From assembly GCA_025464645.1 (NCBI GenBank), contig JAODGF010000142.1:1-15145 (forward strand): a stretch of 15,145 bases of DNA. The letters run 5' to 3'. Positions 6,249-13,109 of this stretch are shown here, one piece after another. The position numbers were made by a program, and so were the translations under genes. This stretch comes from Methanosarcinales archaeon. Lineage in GTDB: Archaea; Halobacteriota; Syntropharchaeia; Alkanophagales; Methanospirareceae. Under the pieces are notes generated by a model, which worked only from the letters and a program-made list of their open reading frames with translations, ran no database searches and had not been told where the DNA came from. Positions within the stretch are counted from its first letter, which is position 1; each line of letters opens with the position of its first letter.

Positions 6249-7736
6249 TCATTCACCCAGCAGCCTTGTAAGCATGCTTTTCCTTCCCTCACTTTCTCTT
6301 ACATTACACTCTTCCCTATTCGGTACCGCCTCTTTTTTCTCCTCTCCTTCCATTTCCGCTGCTCTACCGCCGTGTTCACTTCTCCGCACACGTACGTCAA
6401 CCAGTATAGGCATTTCTATGCTCGGACTCGAAAGTAGTGCAACACCCTGCGGTATTCTTTTGATTTCCTCCTCCATCTCACTGCTCATGAACTCCAACCC
6501 TCTGCTTAATGCCCTGATGTCATTTGGATTCGTTACACGCAGGATTATCTGTGTATTGCACTGAGAAATAACGTTCTTATCCACACGTGCAGGTCTTTGC
6601 GAGATAACCAGCAGCCCCAGCCCGAATTTCCTACCCTCTGAAGCGATGGTTCTCAAAATATTTGAGCTGACCGCCTTTTCAAATCCACGCTCAGGGCAGA
6701 AGTTGTGTGCCTCCTCGATAACGAGCATAAAAGGTGGTATCTTTCCCATCTTCCTACCTTCAAATACCTCTTTGCAAATGCGGTAGACGATCAATTGCTG
6801 TAATTTCGGCTCCGCTCCTTTCATATCTATTATTGATGCTTTACCCACCTTCACGAGCTCTTCTATGCGAGTTGGGCTGTCAGATAATATACCAGTCTCC
6901 CGGATTCTCTCCAGGAAGTGAATAATTCTCCATTTAGCACTGCTTTTGCTCTCTGATACCTTCTTAATAATATCTTCGATAGTATAAAACTCCTTTTCCT
7001 CCTTTATTCCATTTATACACTGGTATAAAACACCTAATTGTGCATCAGACAGGGAGAACAGGTCATATAATTCATTCACACTCAAATTTATGCCATCTAT
7101 GCGAAATAACTTATCAGCAGCGGGGTTTATGGAAAAATTCGATGGCGTGTAAACCACGACCTTAGAGGCATAGCCTTTGGGAGTGATGCCAAATTTATCC
7201 ATCTGTTTTCTCTCCTCTTCACTCCTGTTCTCGTATTTCAACGCGAGATATTCGCCATGAGGGTCAATTATAAGCAAAGGGACATTCTTATCAAGCAACT
7301 CCTCGATTAGCACACCCGCGGTATATGATTTCCCACTGCCAGTCTTCGCTAATATGCTGCAATGTTTCTGGATAAGTTCCTCTTTCCTCAGATATACCGG
7401 TATATTGCGCCCGTCAAGCATACCTAAATGAATTCCACCTGATTTGAGCCCTAATGTGTCCATGATGAAAGCCTGGTCCGCTTTGAACACCTTCTCATCA
7501 CGCGAGAAAGTGCTCTTTGGCTGCATTAAAAATCCTCTCTCGTCTTTATAACCTATGATTTCCGCAGTAGCTTTTTTTTTCACTGCATCCACTATTGATA
7601 TCACTCTTCCCAGTATCCACCCATCTGTTTCGCTCCATACTTTTACGTACTCATTTCTTCTTACTTCTCCACCCACGATAAATTCGAATTCGTGCAGTCC
7701 CACTTCACCGGAAATTGTACCTACTAATTTGTACAT
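6249..7736 (-). CDS. herA: HerA-type DNA translocase/helicase
   Basis: This 495-residue FtsK/HerA-superfamily ATPase is the hexameric translocase that works with NurA nuclease and Mre11-Rad50 in archaeal DNA end resection. The N-terminal HAS-barrel covers roughly residues 1-90. Walker A is AKTGSGKS at 130-137, LLIIDPHGEY follows at 154-163, and Walker B with its catalytic Glu is MLVIEEAH at 337-344. The VISQRPARVD sensor/arginine region is at 378-387. After about residue 452 comes a charged tail of low complexity, ending in KSMLTRLLGE. The nurA, mre11 and rad50 genes are not adjacent here, although in many archaea they are clustered. It follows S8e on the same strand after a 101-nt spacer with its own possible TATA (minus-strand AGATATACT, near 7782-7790). 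Confidence 0.94.
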   Translation of the reverse strand: MYKLVGTISGEVGLHEFEFIVGGEVRRNEYVKVWSETDGWILGRVISIVDAVKKKATAEIIGYKDERGFLMQPKSTFSRDEKVFKADQAFIMDTLGLKSGGIHLGMLDGRNIPVYLRKEELIQKHCSILAKTGSGKSYTAGVLIEELLDKNVPLLIIDPHGEYLALKYENRSEEERKQMDKFGITPKGYASKVVVYTPSNFSINPAADKLFRIDGINLSVNELYDLFSLSDAQLGVLYQCINGIKEEKEFYTIEDIIKKVSESKSSAKWRIIHFLERIRETGILSDSPTRIEELVKVGKASIIDMKGAEPKLQQLIVYRICKEVFEGRKMGKIPPFMLVIEEAHNFCPERGFEKAVSSNILRTIASEGRKFGLGLLVISQRPARVDKNVISQCNTQIILRVTNPNDIRALSRGLEFMSSEMEEEIKRIPQGVALLSSPSIEMPILVDVRVRRSEHGGRAAEMEGEEKKEAVPNREECNVRESEGRKSMLTRLLGE

Positions 7737-7837
7737 CTTACCCTGGATACCACTTACGCTCGATAACTATGTGGTCGCACAGTATATCTTTTTTTTATCT
7801 ATCGTACGGGCATAAATGGTATTTTTCCTTCCCCCCC

Positions 7838-8212
7838 TCAAATCAGTTTCGCATTTACTACGCCATCCTGACCCGGTCTGCTTGTAACCACCGCATCTCC
7901 AATTTCAGTCTCTATCACTGCCCCTTTTGTTGTTATATTCCGCCTTGCGAAGAAAGGATTTGCAGGATTGTTCTTCACAGCTATTATCTTAGCCTTTTTC
8001 GTGGTTCCGCTTCTCGAGTCTGCGACATTAGCAAAATCACATCTGAGTAACCGCATTTTCTCGCCGTTGCCTCTCGTTCTAACTTTTTTCCTTCTTATCG
8101 CACCGACAGTAGTATCTGCTGCGGGTCTACCAGCTTCGTGCTTCCTTTTCTTCCGGTGAAGATGGAGTCTTCCCCCGGTATATTTCTGCCTTGACTTACC
8201 TTGCCATCTCAT
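7838..8212 (-). CDS. rps8e: 30S ribosomal protein S8e
   Basis: This 124-residue basic protein matches archaeal S8e, a small-subunit component shared with eukaryotes and absent from bacteria. Recognisable segments are the start MRWQGKSRQKYTGGRLH, the basic HRKKRKHEAGRPA, and NPANPFFARRNITTKGAVIET near residues 82-102. Length and ends fit the archaeal form. It is the last gene of a translation cluster with the Zn-ribbon protein, whose stop lies 9 nt upstream, and Sua5. The spacer to herA contains a C7 run on the plus strand and no gene. Confidence 0.97.
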   Translation of the reverse strand: MRWQGKSRQKYTGGRLHLHRKKRKHEAGRPAADTTVGAIRRKKVRTRGNGEKMRLLRCDFANVADSRSGTTKKAKIIAVKNNPANPFFARRNITTKGAVIETEIGDAVVTSRPGQDGVVNAKLI

Positions 8213-8221
8213 TTTTTTTCT

Positions 8222-8383
8222 TTATGGTCCTACAAAACCACATTTCTCACACCTGTATAAATTACTTTGCTTCCTGCATTTCGCGCATCTACTTATCTCG
8301 ACTTCTCCGCAGTTAGGGCACGGGAAAACCGTGAAGCCCTTTTCCAGTAATTTTACTCCGCATGATGTGCAGTACTCTATCAT
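8222..8383 (-). CDS. Small Zn-ribbon RNA-binding/translation protein (COG2888-like)
   Basis: This 53-residue protein begins MIEYCTSCG at ATG 8383-8381 and ends KCGFVGP. It carries eight cysteines in four CxxC pairs: CTSC, CPNC, CAKC and CEKC. This matches the archaeal double zinc-ribbon family (DUF1610/COG2888) predicted to act in translation. A purine-rich SD (GGAGAGGAG) lies just upstream, at about 8389-8397. Its first 71 bp overlap the 3' end of sua5 in another frame, and its stop is 9 nt from the rps8e start, so the three genes are probably one transcript. Ribosome or RNA binding is inferred from the family and neighbours. Confidence 0.9.
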   Translation of the reverse strand: MIEYCTSCGVKLLEKGFTVFPCPNCGEVEISRCAKCRKQSNLYRCEKCGFVGP

Positions 8384-8951
8384 AGCATGCTCCTCTCCTT
8401 TTTATCTTTATCCTTATCGCTTTCGCCATCGCCATATCCACCACGGTGGACGGTATACTATATTTACACTTACCTCCATTTATAATAATATCTGCTTTTA
8501 TTTCCACTTCTTCTACACAAGTCGGTGGATTTTTACCAGATACATTTGCACTTGTTGCGGTTATAGGTCCCGTTTCTTTTATTATCCGGGTTGCAATCTC
8601 ATTCTCAGGGAATCTTACGCCAACAACATCGGATGCAGCAGTTAAGACCTCAGAGACAACGTCTTTTTTTCTCAACAAGACCGTGACGGGTCCGGGCAAC
8701 AGCTCAGTTATGATTCTTGAGGCTTCAGGCTCGATATATGCAACTTTGTGCAACATCTCAAAGGAGGAAACCGCAATGGAGATGGGTTGTGATAAATCTC
8801 TCTTTTTTATCTCATATACTTTCCGCACCGCTGCTTCGGAGAACGCATCGGCTCCTAATCCATATACCGTTTCTGTTGGGTAAACTACCGTGCCACCGCT
8901 TTTTATTGTGTCTATTGCTTCTTTTATCTGGTCTTCTATATTGCTCTGCAT
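8313..8951 (-). CDS. Threonylcarbamoyl-AMP synthase (Sua5/YrdC/TsaC family)
   Basis: This 212-residue YrdC-domain protein makes threonylcarbamoyl-AMP from threonine, bicarbonate and ATP, the first step of the t6A37 modification of ANN-decoding tRNAs. Family marks are GGTVVYPTETVYGLG (19-33), KKRDLSQPI (49-57, nucleotide and carbonate site), LLPGPVTVLL (84-93), GVRFPE (111-116), TATSANVSG (131-139) and PSTVVD (167-172). It lacks the extra Sua5 C-terminal domain and so is the short form. The last 23 residues or so, after IKIKRRG, lie over the 5' part of the Zn-ribbon gene and look unrelated to YrdC. ATG 8951 is separated by 79 bp from the divergent RFAP synthase gene, with a 16-bp palindrome in the middle. 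Confidence 0.93.
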   Translation of the reverse strand: MQSNIEDQIKEAIDTIKSGGTVVYPTETVYGLGADAFSEAAVRKVYEIKKRDLSQPISIAVSSFEMLHKVAYIEPEASRIITELLPGPVTVLLRKKDVVSEVLTAASDVVGVRFPENEIATRIIKETGPITATSANVSGKNPPTCVEEVEIKADIIINGGKCKYSIPSTVVDMAMAKAIRIKIKRRGACYDRVLHIMRSKITGKGLHGFPVP

Positions 8952-8983
8952 CTTTATTTCGCTCTTGAAGTGTGGATTAACAT

Positions 8984-9007
8984 TAAATAATATTATTTAT
9001 CTATATA
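8984..9007. promoter_or_regulatory. Palindromic bidirectional promoter or operator between sua5 and the RFAP synthase gene
   Basis: Positions 8984-8999 are a perfect 16-bp palindrome (TAAATAATATTATTTA). Its centre is about 40 nt from both divergent start codons (8951 and 9031). TATATA follows at 9002-9007, about 25 nt before ATG 9031. The palindrome may be a shared TATA region or a dimeric regulator site. No SD is evident before either start. Confidence 0.5.
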
Positions 9008-9030
9008 CTTATAAAAATCTGACTGCCAGA

Positions 9031-10044
9031 ATGAGCGTTCTTATAACCTCACCGAGCAGGCTCCACTTCTCTCTTATAGACCTGAACGGGGAGCTTGGGA
9101 GAGTGGACGGGGGAATAGGAGTGGCACTAAATGAGCCCTCTTTGAAGATAGAGGTATCCGCGGTTGATAATAAGGTTGAGCTCGAAGAGAATCCTGAAGA
9201 AGTTGTTTCCATATTGGACCGTATAAGAAGTAGAATAGAGCCTCCGCTAAGGGGAAATTACCGTATAAAGATATTGAGAAAATTGCCATCCCATGTGGGT
9301 TTGGGCTCTCGGACTCAACTCTCGTTAAGTGTAGCAAAAGCAATATCTGTGCTGGAAAACAGGAATTATAACGTGGAAGAATTAGCAAAACTGGTGGGAA
9401 GGGGTGGCACTTCTGGGATCGGTACGGCTGCTTTTGCTAAGGGTGGGTTCATCTTAGACGGTGGTCATCCATTTCGAAAGAGTGAAGCGGGGGTAAAGGA
9501 AGAAAAGGAAAGTGAAAGAACAAAAACGAATTTCCTTCCTTCTTCTGCATCGGGGGTCTCGCCACCGCCAATTCTCTTTCAGCATGCTATCCCCGAAAAC
9601 TGGTTCTTTGTCGTTGCAATACCAGGGGTGAAAAGGGGCGCACACGGACTCGAAGAGATAGACATTTTCCAGCAGTATTGCCCGATAAAAAGCAGCGAAG
9701 TGGAAAAGATATGCAGGATAACGCTCATGCGGATTCTGCCTTCAGTGCTTGAGAAAGACATACATACTTTTGCTACGAGCTTAACCATGCTGCAAGAGGT
9801 AGGGTTTAAGAAAAAGGAGGTAGAGCTTCAGCATGGTATAATAAAAGAGCTTTTCCGCTTCTTCGATACGCATGCGTTAGGACATGGAATGTCCTCTTTT
9901 GGTCCTGCAACGTATGCAATCGTAGAAGGAGAGAAAAGAGCAAAAGAACTCGCTGTGGATACAAAAGCCTTTCTGGACGAAAAAGGAATACGAGCTTTGG
10001 TGTCGTATTCCAGTGTAAATAACAGAGGTAGTGAAGTGCATTAA
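9031..10044 (+). CDS. mptG: Beta-ribofuranosylaminobenzene 5'-phosphate (RFAP) synthase, methanopterin biosynthesis
   Basis: This 337-residue GHMP-superfamily enzyme condenses 4-hydroxybenzoate or p-aminobenzoate with PRPP, releasing CO2 and pyrophosphate. It is the committed step to tetrahydromethanopterin. The start SPSRLHFSLIDLNGELGRVDGGIGVAL (residues 7-33) and the GHMP phosphate loop LPSHVGLGSRTQLSLSVA (85-102) are typical. GRGGTSGIGTAAFAKGGFILDGGH (123-146) and the C-terminal GHGMSSFGPATYA segment also fit. I placed the start at ATG 9031; the open frame extends upstream through the promoter, where the peptide is hydrophobic and unlike the family. A Lys/Glu/Ser-rich linker at about 150-180 looks longer than needed. 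The gene ends tail to tail with argB, sharing the tetranucleotide TTAA for both stops. Confidence 0.93.
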   Translation: MSVLITSPSRLHFSLIDLNGELGRVDGGIGVALNEPSLKIEVSAVDNKVELEENPEEVVSILDRIRSRIEPPLRGNYRIKILRKLPSHVGLGSRTQLSLSVAKAISVLENRNYNVEELAKLVGRGGTSGIGTAAFAKGGFILDGGHPFRKSEAGVKEEKESERTKTNFLPSSASGVSPPPILFQHAIPENWFFVVAIPGVKRGAHGLEEIDIFQQYCPIKSSEVEKICRITLMRILPSVLEKDIHTFATSLTMLQEVGFKKKEVELQHGIIKELFRFFDTHALGHGMSSFGPATYAIVEGEKRAKELAVDTKAFLDEKGIRALVSYSSVNNRGSEVH

Positions 10045-10910
10045 ACAATCATCGTGCCAATTCCTTTATCGGTAAACAACTCAAGTAAAATGGAATGGGC
10101 TTCCCGTCCATCGAGTAAATGAGAAGTGACGCCACCGGAGGCAGCTTTTAAACTCGCTTTTGCTTTTGGGATCATCCCTTCACCGATAATTCTATTTGCG
10201 ATAAATGCTTTTATTTCCGCGGTTGTCGCCTTTGAAATCAAAGTAGAATGGTCAGCAGGGTTTCGCAGCAATCCAGGAACATCGGTGAGCAAAATCAGCT
10301 TTTTTGCTTTTATCGCATACGCTATCTCGCCAGCGACTAAATCGGCATTCACGTTAAGGCTGTTGCCCGCATTATCCACTGCTATTGGCGATATTACGGG
10401 AATATAACCTTTTTCAGTGGTTATGTTTATTATCTCCGCGTTTATTTCCTCTATTTCTCCCACCCAGCCAAGGTCTACTTCTTTTTCTTCACCTTCAATG
10501 CCAACTTTCTGCGAGCTAAGCTTCTTTGCCACTATTAGCTTCCCATCATTTCCTGACAATCCGATTCCCTTCCCTCCATGTTTACCAATGAGCGATACTA
10601 TGCGCTCATTAACGCTGCCTACAAGCACCATCCTTGCTATTTCCATCGTTTCGTCATCGGTGATACGAAGCCCCTCAATAAATACAGGCTCCTTACCCAA
10701 CTTCTCCATCAACTTCGTTATCTCTGGACCACCGCCATGCACGATTATCGGGTTTATCCCGACGAATCTAAGCAGCACCACATCTTGCGTGATGTTGTCC
10801 ATGATGCTTTCGTCTACCAGCGCATGCCCGCCTAACTTTATCACCATTTTCGAGCCGTAGAATTTACGAATATACGGCAGCGCTTCTATCAGGATTTCTT
10901 CTTTCTTCAT
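10041..10910 (-). CDS. argB: Acetylglutamate kinase (arginine biosynthesis)
   Basis: This 289-residue amino-acid kinase phosphorylates N-acetyl-L-glutamate in the second step of arginine (ornithine) biosynthesis. It shows MVIKLGGHAL (22-31) with the catalytic Lys, IIVHGGGPEI (55-64) for acetylglutamate, SLNVNADLVAGEIA late in the protein and the LLTDVPGLL nucleotide-binding strand. I chose ATG 10910 because MKKEEILIEALPYIRKFYGSKMV is the usual N-terminus; a TTG-initiated extension to 10955 would translate two DNA hairpins. It is the last gene of a minus-strand run headed by the PaREP1-like gene. No other arg gene is nearby, so it may be regulated apart from the pathway. Ligand residues do not allow me to exclude use of LysW-bound substrates, but the family match is to ArgB. 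Confidence 0.95.
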   Translation of the reverse strand: MKKEEILIEALPYIRKFYGSKMVIKLGGHALVDESIMDNITQDVVLLRFVGINPIIVHGGGPEITKLMEKLGKEPVFIEGLRITDDETMEIARMVLVGSVNERIVSLIGKHGGKGIGLSGNDGKLIVAKKLSSQKVGIEGEEKEVDLGWVGEIEEINAEIINITTEKGYIPVISPIAVDNAGNSLNVNADLVAGEIAYAIKAKKLILLTDVPGLLRNPADHSTLISKATTAEIKAFIANRIIGEGMIPKAKASLKAASGGVTSHLLDGREAHSILLELFTDKGIGTMIV

Positions 10911-10918
10911 AAACTTTT

Positions 10919-10970
10919 TTGCTTCGCAATCGTGGGCTCCGCCCACATCCCGCAAGCCCTGAAAGGGCTT
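10919..10970. repeat. Cluster of three hairpins between phosphoglucose isomerase and argB
   Basis: Three perfect inverted repeats stand side by side. TTGC-TTC-GCAA is at 10919-10929, whose minus strand contains GCGAAGC. GTGGGC-TCC-GCCCAC is at 10932-10946. AAGCCC-TGAAA-GGGCTT is at 10954-10970. On the minus-strand transcript they lie after the isomerase stop and before argB. No T-run follows them in that direction, so they are not a classic terminator; RNA processing or protection is possible. Confidence 0.7.
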
Positions 10971-10976
10971 ACTTTA

Positions 10977-11729
10977 CTAAAAATACTTTTTCTTTATTAA
11001 AAGGTTTGGATTCGTAAGAAAAGCAAGCATTTCGGGCGCTCTAATCAGCTCGTACATTTCCACTTCTTTACTTAAGCTTAGCCCCACTTCCTTCTCTACT
11101 TCCGATGGCTTCAAGAATCTAATGTCCGGCACCTCTCCATACTCCTCGTTCTTTACAAACTCGCCATTCGTCAGCTCGAAATAAGCTGCCCCTCCTCTCC
11201 TCTTCATCGGCTCGTATATCGAGGAGAATGCTCTTGCAACCCAGTTTGCCATCTTTAAAGCCGTTTCAGTGGGATTTATCGTAACATGCCCGTAATTAGG
11301 AGGAATTATGACTTTATCTCCTTTCTTTGCCTTTACCACTACTATGTCGGTTATTTTCTCCGTACCTCTTTCCTCTTCCATACGCTGCAACAGGTAATGC
11401 GCTTCACCTTCCAATACTTCATATACTTCAGGATAGGTTATCCTTGAACCCGGTAGAAAGGGATGATAGTGCCCGGCAGTTTTAACAAATTCTAAACCGA
11501 GCTTATTCGGAGGGATAATGGTGATATCGTATCTTAGTCCTTTCTCATCCATTTTCCGCGCGTCTTCCTTATTCTTCGATACTTCCCTGAACATGAAATA
11601 CAGTTCCATATCCATGTTTGCGTGTTTTAAAAAGCTCTTATCAAACACGACCTCCTTCATCTCTTTCAATTTTCGCACCACGGGGAAAAATGTTCTTTCT
11701 CCGAACTTCAGCTCATTCCACGTCTCCAT
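10977..11729 (-). CDS. Cupin-type glucose-6-phosphate isomerase (archaeal PGI)
   Basis: This 250-residue protein belongs to the archaeal cupin phosphoglucose isomerases (COG2140, Pyrococcus type), which interconvert glucose 6-phosphate and fructose 6-phosphate with a bound divalent metal. The cupin metal ligands are visible as H87 and H89 in TAGHYHP, E101 in YPEVYEVLEGE and H148 in IPPNYGHVTIN. It is longer than the roughly 190-residue Pyrococcus enzyme, with extra sequence at both ends. The gene starts 14 nt after the stop of the TIM-barrel gene, so the two are likely co-transcribed and may act on related sugar phosphates. In a C1-using archaeon it probably serves gluconeogenesis. Confidence 0.88.
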   Translation of the reverse strand: METWNELKFGERTFFPVVRKLKEMKEVVFDKSFLKHANMDMELYFMFREVSKNKEDARKMDEKGLRYDITIIPPNKLGLEFVKTAGHYHPFLPGSRITYPEVYEVLEGEAHYLLQRMEEERGTEKITDIVVVKAKKGDKVIIPPNYGHVTINPTETALKMANWVARAFSSIYEPMKRRGGAAYFELTNGEFVKNEEYGEVPDIRFLKPSEVEKEVGLSLSKEVEMYELIRAPEMLAFLTNPNLLIKKKYF

Positions 11730-11743
11730 TTACACTTTCTCGC

Positions 11744-12532
11744 TTAAAGTATGTTGTTGATAAACTCCAGACTCTCTATCCCTCCTTCTATTGTGTATAA
11801 TTCCATCACCATTATCCCTTCATACTCATAATCATTAATCCTGTTTAACACCTTCTTCCAATCCAGATTGCCTTTTCCCAATGGCAAATGCAGGTCATCT
11901 GCTCCGAAGTTATCACTTGCATGTAGATGTATTATCTCCATATCCTCTGCCTTAATATTTAAAAATCCATCCAGCGTTCGTGTCGTATTCGCGTGTGCAA
12001 CGTCGAGACATAATCCGATATTGTCCATATTCACACCCCGTACTATTTGAATGAGTTCATCGGGATACCTTCCCAGCATCATATTTATAGAAATCAAATT
12101 CTCTACTGCTATTCGCAATCCACGTTCCGCAGCAAATTCACACAGTGTCGTTAGACCTTCAATCGCGCTCTGAATCGCCTTTTCCGGCGTTTGCACTGAC
12201 AATGGCGATAAAATACCCGGGTGCACCACGCAGATATCATCAATGAACTCGTATGCGTTCTCGATACTCTCTTTTATCTGTCTTATGCTCTCTTCCCATA
12301 TCCCTTTGTTTACACTCGCAATGTTTATATCCGAGAGGGGTGCGTGTAAGGAAAGAACAAGATTCGTTGTTTCGTATATTTCCTTTACCCTCGCTTTAAA
12401 TTCTCCTTCCACTTTCTGCAGCCCTTCGCCTATTATTTCCCATCCCTGAAAACCTGTATCTTCTAACCTATACATCCACTCCACCGGGTTGCTCGTTGCA
12501 TCTACACACGAAAAGCTTATTTTTGCTTTCAT
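11744..12532 (-). CDS. TIM-barrel protein of the endonuclease IV / xylose isomerase-like family
   Basis: This 262-residue protein matches the COG1082/AP endonuclease family 2 barrel. Members include sugar isomerases and epimerases as well as endonuclease IV. Candidate metal ligands follow the endonuclease IV series in order: H63 (LHAP), H104 (VHPG), E144 (VENL), D177 and H180 (LDVAH), H202 (IHLH), D213 and H215 (DDLHLPLGKG), and E244 (VMELY). These would support a two- or three-metal site. Proximity to phosphoglucose isomerase, 14 nt downstream, suggests sugar-phosphate chemistry, while the full ligand set keeps DNA repair possible. The substrate cannot be decided from sequence alone. ATG 12532 fits the family N-terminus; upstream is a 124-nt spacer full of hairpins. 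Confidence 0.8.
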   Translation of the reverse strand: MKAKISFSCVDATSNPVEWMYRLEDTGFQGWEIIGEGLQKVEGEFKARVKEIYETTNLVLSLHAPLSDINIASVNKGIWEESIRQIKESIENAYEFIDDICVVHPGILSPLSVQTPEKAIQSAIEGLTTLCEFAAERGLRIAVENLISINMMLGRYPDELIQIVRGVNMDNIGLCLDVAHANTTRTLDGFLNIKAEDMEIIHLHASDNFGADDLHLPLGKGNLDWKKVLNRINDYEYEGIMVMELYTIEGGIESLEFINNIL

Positions 12533-12538
12533 AACACT

Positions 12539-12650
12539 TTTTCTTTTTTACAAAAAGAAAACCTGTGCTAAAAGAAAAACCTTGTTTCTTTAGTCAAGCT
12601 TTCTTTTCCAAAGAAAGGTTGTTAGTCAAGGTTTTTACCGAAGGTAAAAA
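12539..12650. repeat. Hairpin-rich spacer between mobB and the TIM-barrel gene
   Basis: The spacer is nearly all inverted repeats. There is a 10-bp stem with loop TAC at 12539-12561, a 7-bp stem AAAGAAA/TTTCTTT at 12571-12591 and CTTTCTTT-TCC-AAAGAAAG at 12599-12617. TTTTTACC-GAA-GGTAAAAA closes the series at 12632-12650. Three of the four have three-base loops. The third belongs to a dispersed family also found between the ATPase genes. Two TAGTCAAG direct repeats lie at about 12591-12598 and 12623-12630. Confidence 0.75.
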
Positions 12651-12656
12651 AGTTGT

Positions 12657-13100
12657 TTAGTAGTCTTCAAGAGAAAGAATGAGCTCGACTATCTCTTTTA
12701 TTTTTTCTTCCATGCCTTTAAAATCCTTTGAAAAGTCCAATCTTGTTATTATGTTACTAACACTGACATCGTTAAAGTCGCTCAGCGCTATCTTCGGGAA
12801 GTCACTGTTCTTGAACCCTTCAACAAGCACGAAATCAACACCTGATTTCGCCATTTCTTCTTTCAATTCCGTCAAATTTTTACCTCTACAAATTTTTACC
12901 GTTTTTTCCCCTGAAGCTCCTATAACAACTTCCGCACCGGCATTAAAGAAACGGTCTGTATCTTTTGACGCATCCAGGTCCAACTCATGTGCGTGTTTTA
13001 TGCATCCCACTTTACCGTATCGCTTCAGATATACAATCAAATACTCAATAAGCGATGTTTTCCCTGACTTCTTCTCGCCTATTATGGATACAACTTTCAT
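12657..13100 (-). CDS. mobB: Molybdopterin-guanine dinucleotide biosynthesis protein MobB-like GTPase
   Basis: This 147-residue P-loop GTPase is of the MobB type, thought to help MobA attach GMP to molybdopterin for Mo or W enzymes. It shows the start MKVVSIIG, Walker A GEKKSGKTS at 8-16, the CIKHAHELDLDASKDTDRF segment (33-51) in which MobB proteins contact the cofactor, and VDFVLVEGFKNSDFPKI near residues 88-104. Length is normal for a stand-alone MobB. In a C1-metabolising archaeon the likely clients are formylmethanofuran dehydrogenase and formate dehydrogenase. It lies 9 nt after the PaREP1-like gene. No mobA or moe gene is in the window. Confidence 0.92.
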   Translation of the reverse strand: MKVVSIIGEKKSGKTSLIEYLIVYLKRYGKVGCIKHAHELDLDASKDTDRFFNAGAEVVIGASGEKTVKICRGKNLTELKEEMAKSGVDFVLVEGFKNSDFPKIALSDFNDVSVSNIITRLDFSKDFKGMEEKIKEIVELILSLEDY

Positions 13101-13109
13101 GCCTTTTAA

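Noticed and set aside
8890..9030. N-terminal 47-residue hydrophobic extension of the RFAP synthase as a membrane anchor
   Set aside because: It would run antisense through the sua5 start and across the promoter palindrome; the family N-terminus begins right after ATG 9031.
10911..10955. Upstream TTG start of argB adding 15 residues
   Set aside because: The extension translates DNA hairpins, is unlike ArgB N-termini, and a good ATG start exists at 10910.
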